Source: Pseudocitrobacter faecalis
GTDB lineage: Bacteria > Pseudomonadota > Gammaproteobacteria > Enterobacterales > Enterobacteriaceae
NCBI GenBank assembly: GCA_003315335.1
Contig: QNRL01000009.1
Location: 124,001 to 188,000, forward strand
Reading direction: 5' to 3'
Length of the DNA stretch: 64,000 nt
Shown here: one piece after another, positions 9,652 to 19,144 of the stretch
How positions within the stretch are numbered: position 1 is the first letter of the stretch
Layout: the number at the start of each line of letters is the position of its first letter
The notes under the pieces: model-generated
What the model saw: only the letters and a program-made list of their open reading frames with translations
Database searches by the model: none
Told to the model about the DNA's origin: nothing
Translations under genes and position numbers: made by a program

Positions 9652-10515
9652 ATGAAACAACACGAATCAGCTGAGAATTCTGAAGGTCAGCTCTATATTG
9701 TACCCACTCCTATCGGGAATCTGGCTGATATCACCCAACGTGCATTAAACGTATTACAAGCCGTTGATTTAATTGCCGCAGAGGACACGCGTCACACCGG
9801 TTTACTGTTGCAACACTTCGCGATTAACGCCCGTTTGTTTGCGCTTCACGACCACAACGAACAACAAAAAGCGGAAACGCTGGTGGCGAAGCTGAAAGAG
9901 GGGCAAAACATTGCGCTGGTTTCTGATGCGGGTACGCCGCTGATTAACGATCCTGGCTACCATCTTGTGCGTACCTGTCGCGAAGCGGGTATCCGCGTCG
10001 TTCCGCTGCCAGGCCCGTGTGCCGCTATCGCCGCATTGAGCGCCGCCGGTCTGCCTTCGGACCGTTTCTGTTATGAAGGCTTCCTGCCGGCCAAATCAAA
10101 AGGCCGTCGCGATGCGCTGAAAGCCATTGAAGAAGAGACGCGGACGCTGATTTTTTATGAATCGACCCACCGCCTGTTAGATAGCCTGGAAGATATCGTC
10201 GCGGTACTGGGCGAATCCCGCTACGTGGTGCTGGCGCGCGAGCTGACCAAAACCTGGGAATCTATTCACGGCGCGCCGGTCGGCGAACTGCTGGCGTGGG
10301 TGAAAGAGGATGAAAACCGTCGCAAAGGCGAGATGGTGCTGATTGTCGAAGGTCATAAAGCGCAGGAAGACGACTTGCCCGCCGATGCCCTGCGCACGCT
10401 GACGCTGTTACAGGCAGAACTGCCGCTGAAAAAAGCGGCGGCGCTGGCCGCGGAAATTCACGGCGTGAAGAAAAATGCGCTGTATAAGTATGCGCTGGAG
10501 CAGCAGGGGGATTAA
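9652..10515 (+). CDS. rsmI: 16S rRNA (cytidine-1402 2'-O) methyltransferase RsmI
   Basis: RsmI methylates the ribose of C1402 in the decoding centre of 16S rRNA using S-adenosylmethionine. The 287-residue protein has the tetrapyrrole-methylase-type fold: [12 protein letters not shown] at about residues 17-28, the AEDTRHTG motif near 43-50, the glycine-rich [12 protein letters not shown] loop near 87-98 and the LPGPCAA segment. The C-terminal helical part ([23 protein letters not shown]) is the usual RNA-binding-like tail. ATG 9652 matches the E. coli start. Confidence 0.97.
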   Translation: MKQHESAENSEGQLYIVPTPIGNLADITQRALNVLQAVDLIAAEDTRHTGLLLQHFAINARLFALHDHNEQQKAETLVAKLKEGQNIALVSDAGTPLINDPGYHLVRTCREAGIRVVPLPGPCAAIAALSAAGLPSDRFCYEGFLPAKSKGRRDALKAIEEETRTLIFYESTHRLLDSLEDIVAVLGESRYVVLARELTKTWESIHGAPVGELLAWVKEDENRRKGEMVLIVEGHKAQEDDLPADALRTLTLLQAELPLKKAAALAAEIHGVKKNALYKYALEQQGD

Positions 10516-10526
10516 AACGAATTGAC

Positions 10527-10557
10527 CGTGTTGCGGCTTAGATAATGCCGCAACACG
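10527..10557. terminator. Perfect 11-bp inverted repeat downstream of rsmI
   Basis: Arms CGTGTTGCGGC (10527-10537) and GCCGCAACACG (10547-10557) enclose a 9-base loop, 11 bp after the rsmI stop. There is no uridine run after the stem in either direction, so it is either a factor-assisted terminator, a message-stabilising hairpin or a protein-binding palindrome. The remaining bases up to the kbaY stop at 10709 hold nothing I recognise. Confidence 0.55.
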
Positions 10558-10708
10558 TTAGTGTTCTATCTTGCGATTAACTCATCAACCAGACACGTCA
10601 ATTTCTTATGCAACCACAGCAATGAAGCAGGTGTTGGCGTACTTATCCTTTTTGGCATATGCCGTTCACGATCCCTTCAGTCCTGGTGTAATACCAAACT
10701 CATCGGGC

Positions 10709-11578
<870 letters not shown>

Positions 11579-11587
11579 TCAGACCTC

Positions 11588-12742
11588 TCATGCGTTCCAG
11601 GGATGAATAATAACGCCCTGAACTACGCGGTTTACGGTACCGTTAGCCGAGGGTGAGTCTGGGGTGATCCCCGCTTTTAACGATTCGGAAAGTGCAAAGA
11701 TTTGCGCGTAGATAAGGAAACAAAAGGCCTGCTCAACGTCATGGAAATGGCGAGCGGGAGGAAGGTAGAAATGTGGGCCCGCGTCGATCGCCGGATGCCG
11801 CTCGGCAGCGATCGCGATGACGCGCATCGCTTGCTTGTCATTACGCAATTCTGTCAGCAGATCCAGATCGTACTGACGGGTGTACGGATGGCTTGAAATC
11901 ATCACAATCACCAGCGTTTCCCCGTCGACCAACGATTTTGGCCCGTGGCGAAAACCCGTAGGGGAATCGTAGAAGGCCGCCAGCTTGCCCGCGGTAAGCT
12001 CAAGAACCTTTAGCGCTGATTCGCGTGCTACCCCTTGTAGTCCGCCGCTGCCAAGATAGACGATGCGTTTAAAAGGAAGATCGCCAAAGGGATGGGAGTG
12101 GAAATCGCCCAGAGAGTCAATAATCTGCTGGCAGCGTTCAGAGACGGCGCTAAAGCTGGCAAGATTAATAACTTCTGGGGCGAAAACGGCGAGGCAGCTT
12201 GCCATCATGGTCGTAATGCTGCTGGTCATGGCAAAGCCGCGATCGTGTGTTTCAGGGGGCATCAACAGCGCGTATGCCCGAGGATTGTTATGGGCATCCA
12301 GGTAAAGCGCGCCAGCATCGTTACAGGTGATCATCAAATGGTAGCTGTTATCGATCATCTGACTGGCCAATTCGACGGCCGCTACGCTTTCCGGGCTGTT
12401 GCCGGATCGCGCAAAAGAGACCAGCAGCGTTGTGCGACCTTTACTGAAATAATCCATTGGATTACTTACGATATCGGTGGTCGGCACGGCAACGATGTCA
12501 AGCTGAGTATGGCGAGCCAGCCAGGGCGCAATAATATCGCCAATAAAGGCTGAGGTTCCGGCTCCCGTGAGAATAATTTTGGTGTTCCCTGCGTTCAGAA
12601 CAGGCTGCAGAAAAGCGTCGATCTCACAGCGTTGTTTATCAAGATTCTTAAGCGCTTTCAGCCAGGCCTCTGGTTGTTGGCGAATCTCTTCCTCCGTCCA
12701 GGTGGGGGTCGCCGTTGCGTTGATATCCAGTGTTTCACTCAT
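11588..12742 (-). CDS. agaS: AgaS, galactosamine-6-phosphate deaminase/isomerase (SIS family)
   Basis: AgaS converts galactosamine 6-phosphate to tagatose 6-phosphate with release of ammonia; genetic work in E. coli assigns this step to AgaS and not to AgaI. The protein has two SIS domains: the first around ILTGAGTSAFIGD and VSFARSGNSPES, the second around YLGSGGLQGVARESALKVLE and DSPTGFRHGPKS. The frame opens at 12766, but ATG 12742 is chosen because AAGGA lies 7 bases before it and it gives 384 residues, the E. coli length. A dedicated promoter with AgaR-type repeats lies upstream. Confidence 0.95.
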   Translation of the reverse strand: MSETLDINATATPTWTEEEIRQQPEAWLKALKNLDKQRCEIDAFLQPVLNAGNTKIILTGAGTSAFIGDIIAPWLARHTQLDIVAVPTTDIVSNPMDYFSKGRTTLLVSFARSGNSPESVAAVELASQMIDNSYHLMITCNDAGALYLDAHNNPRAYALLMPPETHDRGFAMTSSITTMMASCLAVFAPEVINLASFSAVSERCQQIIDSLGDFHSHPFGDLPFKRIVYLGSGGLQGVARESALKVLELTAGKLAAFYDSPTGFRHGPKSLVDGETLVIVMISSHPYTRQYDLDLLTELRNDKQAMRVIAIAAERHPAIDAGPHFYLPPARHFHDVEQAFCFLIYAQIFALSESLKAGITPDSPSANGTVNRVVQGVIIHPWNA

Positions 12743-13020
12743 CACATCATCCTTAGCAGTAGTCATTCAGGAAATTACAGTGAGGGAATGAGTCTTTCAT
12801 TTCATTTCACTGTTTCTTTCGTTTCTTTTCTTAAAATCTATAGAAAAGAAAATGAAAGGTCAATGTGATAAAAAGAAATAAAACGAAATTTGTGAGATAT
12901 ACGCGGAGTGTGATTTAACCTATTGAATTTTTAGCTTTTATTTTCTTTGCTGAAAGGAAAGTGAAAGGAACCGGCTTACCGAGAATCTCAGTAAGCCAGT
13001 TGGAAACATAACGAAAGACG
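12743..13020 (-). promoter_or_regulatory. agaS-kbaY promoter region with AgaR operator repeats
   Basis: The 278-bp gap between agaA and agaS is rich in CTTTC/GAAAG-type repeats: CTTTCATTTCATTTC at 12794-12808, TTTCTTTCGTTTCTTTT at 12813-12829, AAAATGAAAGG near 12849 and AAGAAATAAAACGAAATT at 12873-12890. They closely resemble the repeat clusters in front of kbaZ and agaR. E. coli AgaR binds such repeats at its three promoters, so this is read as PagaS with at least two operators, one in each orientation. Confidence 0.8.
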
Positions 13021-14151
13021 TTAAATTGTTACGATGCCATTCACCCAGGTTTTCTCAACCTGTAAATGACTATCCAGAGCGATAAGATTCCCGCGTTTCC
13101 CTATGTCGATAGTGCCCAATTCGTCGTCAATACCCAGCAGTTTGGCGGGGTGCAACGAGGCCATTTTGATAGCCTCTTCTGAACTGATGTCGCAGAACTG
13201 CACCATATTGCGAACGGCGGCATCCAGTGACAGCGTACTACCTGCCAGCCCACCTTCCGCAGTGCGTACCACGCCTTGTTTCATGTCGACAGCACAACCG
13301 CAGATATCGTAACGCCCGTCAGGCATACCTGCGGCACGCATCGCATCGGTAATCAGAATGATGCGCCGGCTGGCACAGGTACAGCTCAACGCGAGTATCG
13401 ACGGGTGAACATGATGGCCATCAGCAATAAGCTCCAGCCAGGCGCGATCATCCGTAAGCCCCGCTCCTACCATACCGGGTTCACGATGATGTAATCCCGT
13501 CATGCCATTGAAGCAATGCACCAGACCGTCGGCGCCAGCATCAAGTGCTTGCTGTGTTTGTGCCCATGTCGCGGCGCTATGGCCGAGCATGACAAGAACG
13601 CCCCGTTGTTTAAGATACGTAATGGCCTCCAGCGCTCCAGGCTTCTCTGGCGCAAGCGCGACGATGCGTAAGGTCTGGTGTGACGCAGCGATTAAACGAT
13701 CCAGTTCGTTGCGGTCTATCTCCTGAAATAATGCCGCCGGATGCGCGCCACGGTTCGTTGGCGTAAAAAATGGCCCTTCCAGGTAGCTACCCAGTACCGT
13801 CGCTCCGGGCCCCCCAGACTGGCAACGTTGAGCAATGCGAGCCAGCGCCTGATGAATCTCTGCCATTGGTGCGGTAACCGTTGTGGGCAGCCAGGCACCC
13901 ACCCCTTGTTGCGCTTTAAAAATGGCTAATCGATCGAGCGCGCCAGGATCGCAATCCATCACATCTACGCCATCGCCGCCATGAACATGCAGGTCGATAT
14001 AGGCTGGACAGAGTAACTCAGCTTCGCGGAAGGGAGTCCCAATCGGTATAGGCTCGATGGCGGTAATGATTCCCTCTTCAATGCGGAGCAACCTGTCGTA
14101 ACACCAGCCTTGCCCGGTCAATACATGCCGGGCACGGATGATTTGTGTCAT
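13021..14151 (-). CDS. agaA: N-acetylgalactosamine-6-phosphate deacetylase AgaA
   Basis: AgaA removes acetate from GalNAc 6-phosphate in the cytoplasm, giving galactosamine 6-phosphate for AgaS. The 376-residue protein is a full-length amidohydrolase of the NagA family. Metal-site elements are visible: DLHVHGG (His55, His57), YLEGPFF (Glu ligand), MLGHSAAT, HCFNGM and the catalytic Asp in LITDAMRAAG. Unlike E. coli K-12, where agaA is truncated by deletion, this copy is intact. Its ATG overlaps the agaF stop (ATGA), so it is translationally coupled to the PTS genes. Confidence 0.95.
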   Translation of the reverse strand: MTQIIRARHVLTGQGWCYDRLLRIEEGIITAIEPIPIGTPFREAELLCPAYIDLHVHGGDGVDVMDCDPGALDRLAIFKAQQGVGAWLPTTVTAPMAEIHQALARIAQRCQSGGPGATVLGSYLEGPFFTPTNRGAHPAALFQEIDRNELDRLIAASHQTLRIVALAPEKPGALEAITYLKQRGVLVMLGHSAATWAQTQQALDAGADGLVHCFNGMTGLHHREPGMVGAGLTDDRAWLELIADGHHVHPSILALSCTCASRRIILITDAMRAAGMPDGRYDICGCAVDMKQGVVRTAEGGLAGSTLSLDAAVRNMVQFCDISSEEAIKMASLHPAKLLGIDDELGTIDIGKRGNLIALDSHLQVEKTWVNGIVTI

Positions 14152-14582
14152 ATGCCTTCCTCAACCGGTTCACTTTCGCGATTGCGGACAAGCTCATCGG
14201 CGAGACTGGTCAAGCCCCGGTGGCCACATTCGAGTGCCTGCTGGCGAAAATCTTTGCCGCTCAGCTCATCGCGATCCATCGCCATTTCTAACAGCAATTG
14301 CAGGTTGGTGCCGGTGATAACCTCACACTCAGGGCGTTGCATCGCAAGGGTTGAAGCCACACGGAAGGGCGTCCCGCCTAACAGGTCTGTAAGAAAAATG
14401 ATGCCTTCGGTTGCCGGTAAGGTTTGTATCGCCTCTTCAAGCTGTGCGGTGAGCATCGCAGTGGAAGACGTTTCCGGGAAATCGATGGCAACAAACTGTG
14501 CCTGCTCACCGAGAATCTGCAACATCGCCTTTTCCATTCCGCTGGCGAAGCCGCCGTGTCCGGTCAAAATAATGCTTAACAT
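14148..14582 (-). CDS. agaF: PTS GalNAc-specific enzyme IIA component AgaF
   Basis: AgaF is the soluble IIA domain of the mannose-family phosphotransferase system; it takes phosphate from HPr and passes it to AgaV. The 144-residue protein begins MLSIILTGHGGFASGM, with His9 as the phosphorylation site, and contains the family GGTPFRVAS stretch. It lies between agaE (15 bp upstream) and agaA (4-bp overlap). agaF is missing in E. coli K-12, so its presence means the GalNAc transporter here is complete. Confidence 0.94.
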   Translation of the reverse strand: MLSIILTGHGGFASGMEKAMLQILGEQAQFVAIDFPETSSTAMLTAQLEEAIQTLPATEGIIFLTDLLGGTPFRVASTLAMQRPECEVITGTNLQLLLEMAMDRDELSGKDFRQQALECGHRGLTSLADELVRNRESEPVEEGI

Positions 14583-14597
14583 TATGTTTCCTTATAC

Positions 14598-15476
14598 TCA
14601 GAGGAAGTGGGCGAATTTGCCGACAATACCCAGCACCACGGTGATACCGATAAGGCGCAATGGGCTCCAGCCGCGTCGAACCAGACCGTACATCGCCAGG
14701 GTGTAGATCAGAGGTAAAAACGCAGGCATCAACTTATCAATGACATCCGCCTGAAGTTTCACCACCGCGTCGCCTGCGGTAATTTCGAGCGTTGTCGCCA
14801 GACGCACATAGGTTGCCACCAGCGCACCGATGACCGTCATGCCGACAATTGAAGCGGCATGCCCCACTTTACGGGTATTGGCTTTTATGAGCGGAATCGC
14901 TGCGACACCCATTCTGTATGCGTAATGCGCCAGGCCGAAGCGCAAACCCAGATGCACGACGTTGAAGAGGACAATAAAAATAACCGCGCCGAGGATAGAT
15001 CCCTGAAGCGCCAGGCTTGCACCAATCCCGCCGCAAATGGGAAGAAGCGTGAGCCAGAACATTGCATCACCAATCCCTCCCAGCGGTGCGCCGACGGCGA
15101 TCTTGGTACTTTGAATGCTGTTAACGTCCTGCTTAGAACGTTCCATCGCCAGAATGATGCCGATAACAAAAGTCACTAAAAAAGGATGGGTGTTAAAAAA
15201 TCCCATATGTCCTGTCATTGCCCGTGCGAGGTCACGCTTGTTCGTATGAATTTTTTTTAGCGCAGGGAGCAGACCATACAACCAGCCAGATGCCTGCATA
15301 CGCTCGTAGTTAAATGAGGCTTGTAAAAGCATTGAGCGCCATGCCACACGATTAATATCCTGCCGCGTCAGGTCAGCCCCCATGGATTGGTCTTCGTAAA
15401 CATTTTCGTTTACACCGGTCAGCAGGGTTTCCTCTTTGTCTGCAACCGGGGTCAGCGTGGTGTGATTAGATGCCAT
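14598..15476 (-). CDS. agaE: PTS GalNAc-specific enzyme IID component AgaE
   Basis: AgaE is the IID membrane subunit of the GalNAc PTS, forming the translocation channel with IIC. The 292-residue protein has the IID family pattern: LTRQDINRVAWRSMLLQASFNYERMQ near the N-terminus, FFNTHPFLVTFVIG, and GIGDAMFWLTLLPI, followed by several hydrophobic segments. The frame is open for 31 more codons, but ATG 15476 is chosen because it follows a GGAGG sequence, matches the family length and overlaps the agaW stop by only 11 bp. Confidence 0.93.
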   Translation of the reverse strand: MASNHTTLTPVADKEETLLTGVNENVYEDQSMGADLTRQDINRVAWRSMLLQASFNYERMQASGWLYGLLPALKKIHTNKRDLARAMTGHMGFFNTHPFLVTFVIGIILAMERSKQDVNSIQSTKIAVGAPLGGIGDAMFWLTLLPICGGIGASLALQGSILGAVIFIVLFNVVHLGLRFGLAHYAYRMGVAAIPLIKANTRKVGHAASIVGMTVIGALVATYVRLATTLEITAGDAVVKLQADVIDKLMPAFLPLIYTLAMYGLVRRGWSPLRLIGITVVLGIVGKFAHFL

Positions 15477-16245
15477 CTTCAAATTCCTCCTGCTGTGACG
15501 GTGCAGTTTTGGGTTCGGGATCTTTACGAACGAAATCGATGAGCGCCATTGCCAGTGCGGCGGCGGCAATGGCCAGTACCGGTAATTTCAGCCAGGCCGC
15601 GGCAACAAAACCGAGGATAAAGTAGGGAATGTAGACATTCTTCATCATGATTTTTAACAGAACCGCGAAGCCGATCGCAGGCATGATGCCGCCCGCCACG
15701 CCGAGGCCATCAATCAGGCGTGTTGGCAGAACATCAATGGCGGTTTTAGCGTGTTCAGCGCCAAAATAGATGGGCAGGAACGCACACAAAAAGTAGAACG
15801 TCCCCAGCGCCAGAAGTGCCAGATAGTTGACGCGTTCAATGCCACGGGTATCCGCGTTAGCGGCCATATTGTCACAGCGAGCCATGACCCCGGACATGAC
15901 GGAAAACAGAAAGGTAATCCCCATTTGTACGGCGACGGCAAAAGGAACGGCAACACCCACAGCAACCTCAGGCTTAACCCCTGTTGTAATCGCAAAGGTA
16001 GTGCCCACGATGGTGCCAATGATTACATTTGGCGGTTGCGCGCCTGCCAAAGGCGCCAGCCCCATCCAGACTAATTCCAGCGTCCCACCGGTCAGAATCC
16101 CCGTGTGCAGATCGCCCAGAATAAGCCCTACCAGCGGCCCGAGCACTACCGGGCGATGCATGTGAGTCAGGCCATTGAACATATCCAGGCCGGCAATAAA
16201 TGCCAGGATTCCCAGTGCTACAGCCTGTAATAAACTGATTTCCAT
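15466..16245 (-). CDS. agaW: PTS GalNAc-specific enzyme IIC component AgaW
   Basis: AgaW is the IIC subunit that holds the sugar-binding site of the mannose-family PTS. It is a 259-residue, strongly hydrophobic protein with about seven to eight membrane spans; the motifs VLGPLVGLILGDLHTGILTG and LVWMGLAPLAGAQPPN are typical of IIC. It is full length here (the E. coli K-12 agaW is truncated). The start lies 11 bp after agaV and its end overlaps agaE. Confidence 0.93.
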   Translation of the reverse strand: MEISLLQAVALGILAFIAGLDMFNGLTHMHRPVVLGPLVGLILGDLHTGILTGGTLELVWMGLAPLAGAQPPNVIIGTIVGTTFAITTGVKPEVAVGVAVPFAVAVQMGITFLFSVMSGVMARCDNMAANADTRGIERVNYLALLALGTFYFLCAFLPIYFGAEHAKTAIDVLPTRLIDGLGVAGGIMPAIGFAVLLKIMMKNVYIPYFILGFVAAAWLKLPVLAIAAAALAMALIDFVRKDPEPKTAPSQQEEFEDGI

Positions 16246-16256
16246 GACACTCTCCT

Positions 16257-16730
16257 TCAGAGAAGCTTAAACAGATCCTGCGCGGGTTCTGTCGGGACGC
16301 CCTGGACAAAGCAAGCGACGTTCTTTGCCTTCAACCCGTTAAATGCGGCGATATCCTGGGTATCGACGGAGACCGTTTTTGCGATTTGCTGTTTGCCGTT
16401 AACGTAGTGCATGTTGCCGACATTAATCCGGTTGATCGGAACGCCGCCTTCGACCAGCGCTAAAAAATCCGTTGGGTTTTTACATACCAGGAGAATTTTC
16501 TGTCTGTCAGCGGCGCGGTGAATGTTGTCGATCACTTTTTGCAGTGACCAGAAGCGCACGGCAATGCCTTCTGCCAGTACCATTTCCATCAGGTTCTGCT
16601 GAACGGGGTCTTCTGCCACTTCATCATTCGCGACCAGTACCAGATTTGCGCCAGCGAACCCCACCCACTGCACACCTACCTGCCCGTGAATCAGGCGTTC
16701 ATCAATCCGACTCAACACAATATTTGGCAT
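16257..16730 (-). CDS. agaV: PTS GalNAc-specific enzyme IIB component AgaV
   Basis: AgaV is the cytoplasmic IIB domain that transfers phosphate to the incoming GalNAc. The 157-residue protein begins MPNIVLSRIDERLIHGQVG, with phospho-acceptor His15 in the standard RLIHGQV motif of mannose-family IIB proteins. AAGGA lies 8 bases before the ATG. It follows kbaZ by 27 bp and is the first PTS gene of the kbaZ-agaVWEFA transcript. Confidence 0.95.
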   Translation of the reverse strand: MPNIVLSRIDERLIHGQVGVQWVGFAGANLVLVANDEVAEDPVQQNLMEMVLAEGIAVRFWSLQKVIDNIHRAADRQKILLVCKNPTDFLALVEGGVPINRINVGNMHYVNGKQQIAKTVSVDTQDIAAFNGLKAKNVACFVQGVPTEPAQDLFKLL

Positions 16731-16757
16731 AACATTTATCCTTTCTTTTCTTCTTTG

Positions 16758-18038
16758 TTATTGCGGCGTGCAGGCAGCGTGGTACTGGCGCAGCACGTCC
16801 TGAATATGGTCGATGATCAATTCATGCACCGTCGCGGTGAGCTTACCTTCGCGGACATGTGCGTATTGCAGCGGTAAATATTGACTGAGGAGAGGAAGCG
16901 CGAGGGTTTCATGCTCCAGATTTCGTACCAACTGATGATAAGCATCATCAATGCATTGATCGGGCCAGTAGTAACGAATGCGGTCGGAATAGCTATAGCC
17001 CCGGGCCAGGCGGCGTAATGCGTTTTCACCGTGGTAGTGGCTTTCCCAGTATTCTGGTTTTTCCAGCATGACATTTTCTACCACTGTACGAAGGCTGGCG
17101 CTGGTACGTGAAGGGATCAATTCTTCTTCTATGGCACTCAGGGCAAACAGCGCTTCCCGTAGCGCGAAAGTGAGTGCCGGCCCCACCTTGAGAATAGCGA
17201 AGTGATCGCATACTAACTGTCGCAGTGAGGCCGGGTTCTGATAATCGGTCGAGTGAGCTTCGAAAATGAGCGTGTCGTAGTCTTCGATCATGTGACTGAG
17301 TGCGGTGGCATTCTCAGGTATGTAATCGATAACCTGTGTATTGTCGAATTCGACGCCGGGTTGGACGACAAGACCGATAATTCTTGGCCAAATGGCGGTG
17401 AGCCCATGTTGTTCAAAGGCATCGTAATGTGCTCGTAACGTCGCTTGCGCAGCAGCAGGTGTCGTTACTTCGAGTGTATTTAGCGTTTCGTGAGCCCCGC
17501 CAGGTACGGGGACTTCAGTGCCAATGACGTAAACAAGATCAGATTCACCATAGATAGCGATAGCCGTCTCTTCGGCAATTGTCGCCAGCCGCGCCGCACG
17601 GTTGGCGACAATGGTGTCGGTCAGGGGAACAGGATCGTCGGCACAGGACATGCTGCAATCGAGATGGATCTTTTTGAATCCGGCCTGAACGTAGCTTTTT
17701 ATCAGATCTTCCGCGTGAGTCATGGCAATGGCGGAGGATACGTTTTGCCAGCGGTTTGGCCCCAAATGATCGCCACCGAGGATCACGTTCTCGGAAGGGA
17801 AATGCCATTTATTCGCAAGCTCCATCACGAAGTGGCGAAAATCCGCAGGCGTCATGCCCGTATAGCCGCCAAATTGGTCGACCTGATTTGAAGTCGCTTC
17901 GATCAGAAGCGGAGTTTGCATTTCACGGGCAAAGCGGATGGCGGCTTCAAGTACAACAGGATGCGCGGAACAGACCGCGTAAATCCCTTTGGCTGCCCCT
18001 TTTTTATGTTGCTCCACGACGTGCATCAGATGTTTCAC
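16758..18038 (-). CDS. kbaZ: Tagatose-1,6-bisphosphate aldolase, non-catalytic subunit KbaZ (AgaZ)
   Basis: KbaZ is the chaperone-like partner required for full activity of KbaY. It has a TIM-barrel of the GatZ/KbaZ family with signatures [25 protein letters not shown] and [10 protein letters not shown]. The frame is open from 18089 and contains an ATG at 18044, but the GTG at 18038 is chosen: GGGAG sits 6 bases before it, it gives 426 residues with the N-terminus [12 protein letters not shown] like E. coli KbaZ, and the ATG at 18044 abuts the GGGAG with no spacing. The longer frame would also run through an AgaR-type repeat at 18069-18091. Confidence 0.92.
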   Translation of the reverse strand: MKHLMHVVEQHKKGAAKGIYAVCSAHPVVLEAAIRFAREMQTPLLIEATSNQVDQFGGYTGMTPADFRHFVMELANKWHFPSENVILGGDHLGPNRWQNVSSAIAMTHAEDLIKSYVQAGFKKIHLDCSMSCADDPVPLTDTIVANRAARLATIAEETAIAIYGESDLVYVIGTEVPVPGGAHETLNTLEVTTPAAAQATLRAHYDAFEQHGLTAIWPRIIGLVVQPGVEFDNTQVIDYIPENATALSHMIEDYDTLIFEAHSTDYQNPASLRQLVCDHFAILKVGPALTFALREALFALSAIEEELIPSRTSASLRTVVENVMLEKPEYWESHYHGENALRRLARGYSYSDRIRYYWPDQCIDDAYHQLVRNLEHETLALPLLSQYLPLQYAHVREGKLTATVHELIIDHIQDVLRQYHAACTPQ

Positions 18039-18287
18039 TTTCATCTCCCGGTAGGGTTCTCTGTCTGTAAATCTTTCGGTTTGTTTCATTTGATAGTGTA
18101 TTAAGGTGATGTAAAAACAAAACGAAAGATAATAGAATTACGATCTGTTTCACAAAAGAAATATAACGAAAGGTTCTGACCTGGCTAAGAAACCGGTCTC
18201 TGGACTGCTTCTGGCTTGCTTTTTAGTAAAAGAAAAGGGTTAATAGGCGAAACGAAATAAAACGAAAGATTAAGAAAAGGAATATCG
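18039..18287. promoter_or_regulatory. Divergent kbaZ / agaR promoter region with AgaR repeats
   Basis: Between the kbaZ GTG and the agaR ATG lie several GAAAG/CTTTC repeats: ATCTTTCGGTTTGTTTCATT near 18070-18089 (just upstream of kbaZ), AAAACGAAAG near 18117-18127, AAAGAAATATAACGAAAGG around 18155-18173 and GCGAAACGAAATAAAACGAA starting at 18247, 20 bp before the agaR start. The spacing and similarity to the agaS promoter region mark these as AgaR operators for kbaZ and for autoregulation of agaR. AAGGA precedes the agaR ATG. Confidence 0.8.
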
Positions 18288-19094
18288 ATGAGCGACTCGA
18301 CTTCTGCGGATAAACGTATGACTGGCACCAGCGAGCGACGTGAGCAGATTATTCAGCGACTGCGCCAGCAGGGAAGTGTTCAGGTTAATGATCTCTCTCA
18401 CTTTTTCGGAGTATCAACCGTAACGATTCGTAACGATCTGGCTTTCCTGGAAAAGCAGGGGATCGCGGTACGTGCGTATGGCGGCGCGCTGATTTGTGAA
18501 ACAGGGGCAACAAACGTAGAACCCACTCTGGAGGATAAAAGTGCGCTTAATACCGGCCTTAAGCAACGTATCGCTCAGGTTGCTGCGGAGCTGATTCAAC
18601 CGGGTCATCGGGTGATTCTGGACTCCGGTACCACGACTTATGAGATTGCCAGAAAGTTGCGTCATCATCAGAACGTTATCGCCATGACGAATGGGATTAA
18701 CGTCGCGAATGCGTTACTGGAAGCCGAAGGTGTTGAATTGCTGATGACTGGCGGTCATTTGCGCCGTCAGTCACTCTCTTTCTACGGCGATCAGGCTGAA
18801 CAGTCTTTGCAAAACTACCATTTTGATATGCTTTTCCTGGGCGTTGATGCGATTGATCTTGAGCGTGGCGTGAGCACTCACAACGAAGATGAAGCGCGGC
18901 TGAACAGGAAAATGTGTGAGGTTGCTGAACGTATTATTGTGGTTACCGACTCCAGTAAATTTAATCGTTCGAGCCTGCATAAGATCATCGATACGCAGCG
19001 GATCCATACCATTATTGTTGATGATGGTATTCCGCAGGAGAGTCTGGAAGGGCTGCGCAAAACGGGAATCGACGTTGTTGTAGTGGCGGAATAA
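18288..19094 (+). CDS. agaR: AgaR, DeoR-family repressor of the GalNAc genes
   Basis: AgaR represses the aga genes until a pathway sugar phosphate is present. The 268-residue protein has a DeoR-type winged helix at about residues 16-70 ([15 protein letters not shown], then the recognition region [17 protein letters not shown]) and a sugar-phosphate-sensing C-terminal domain with [27 protein letters not shown] and [11 protein letters not shown]. It diverges from kbaZ. In E. coli K-12 the prlF-yhaV toxin-antitoxin pair follows agaR; here agaR ends only 50 bp from garD. Confidence 0.96.
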   Translation: MSDSTSADKRMTGTSERREQIIQRLRQQGSVQVNDLSHFFGVSTVTIRNDLAFLEKQGIAVRAYGGALICETGATNVEPTLEDKSALNTGLKQRIAQVAAELIQPGHRVILDSGTTTYEIARKLRHHQNVIAMTNGINVANALLEAEGVELLMTGGHLRRQSLSFYGDQAEQSLQNYHFDMLFLGVDAIDLERGVSTHNEDEARLNRKMCEVAERIIVVTDSSKFNRSSLHKIIDTQRIHTIIVDDGIPQESLEGLRKTGIDVVVVAE

Positions 19095-19097
19095 CAA

Positions 19098-19124
19098 AAC
19101 ATGGCGCTAAGGCCATGTTTTTAT
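19098..19124 (+). terminator. Intrinsic terminator of agaR
   Basis: AACATGGC (19098-19105) and GCCATGTT (19112-19119) form a stem with a 6-base loop, followed by a T run. The stem is flanked on its left by CAAAA, so it may also stop convergent transcription from garD. Confidence 0.85.
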
Positions 19125-19144
19125 ATAGCTATTCCTGGGGACTA

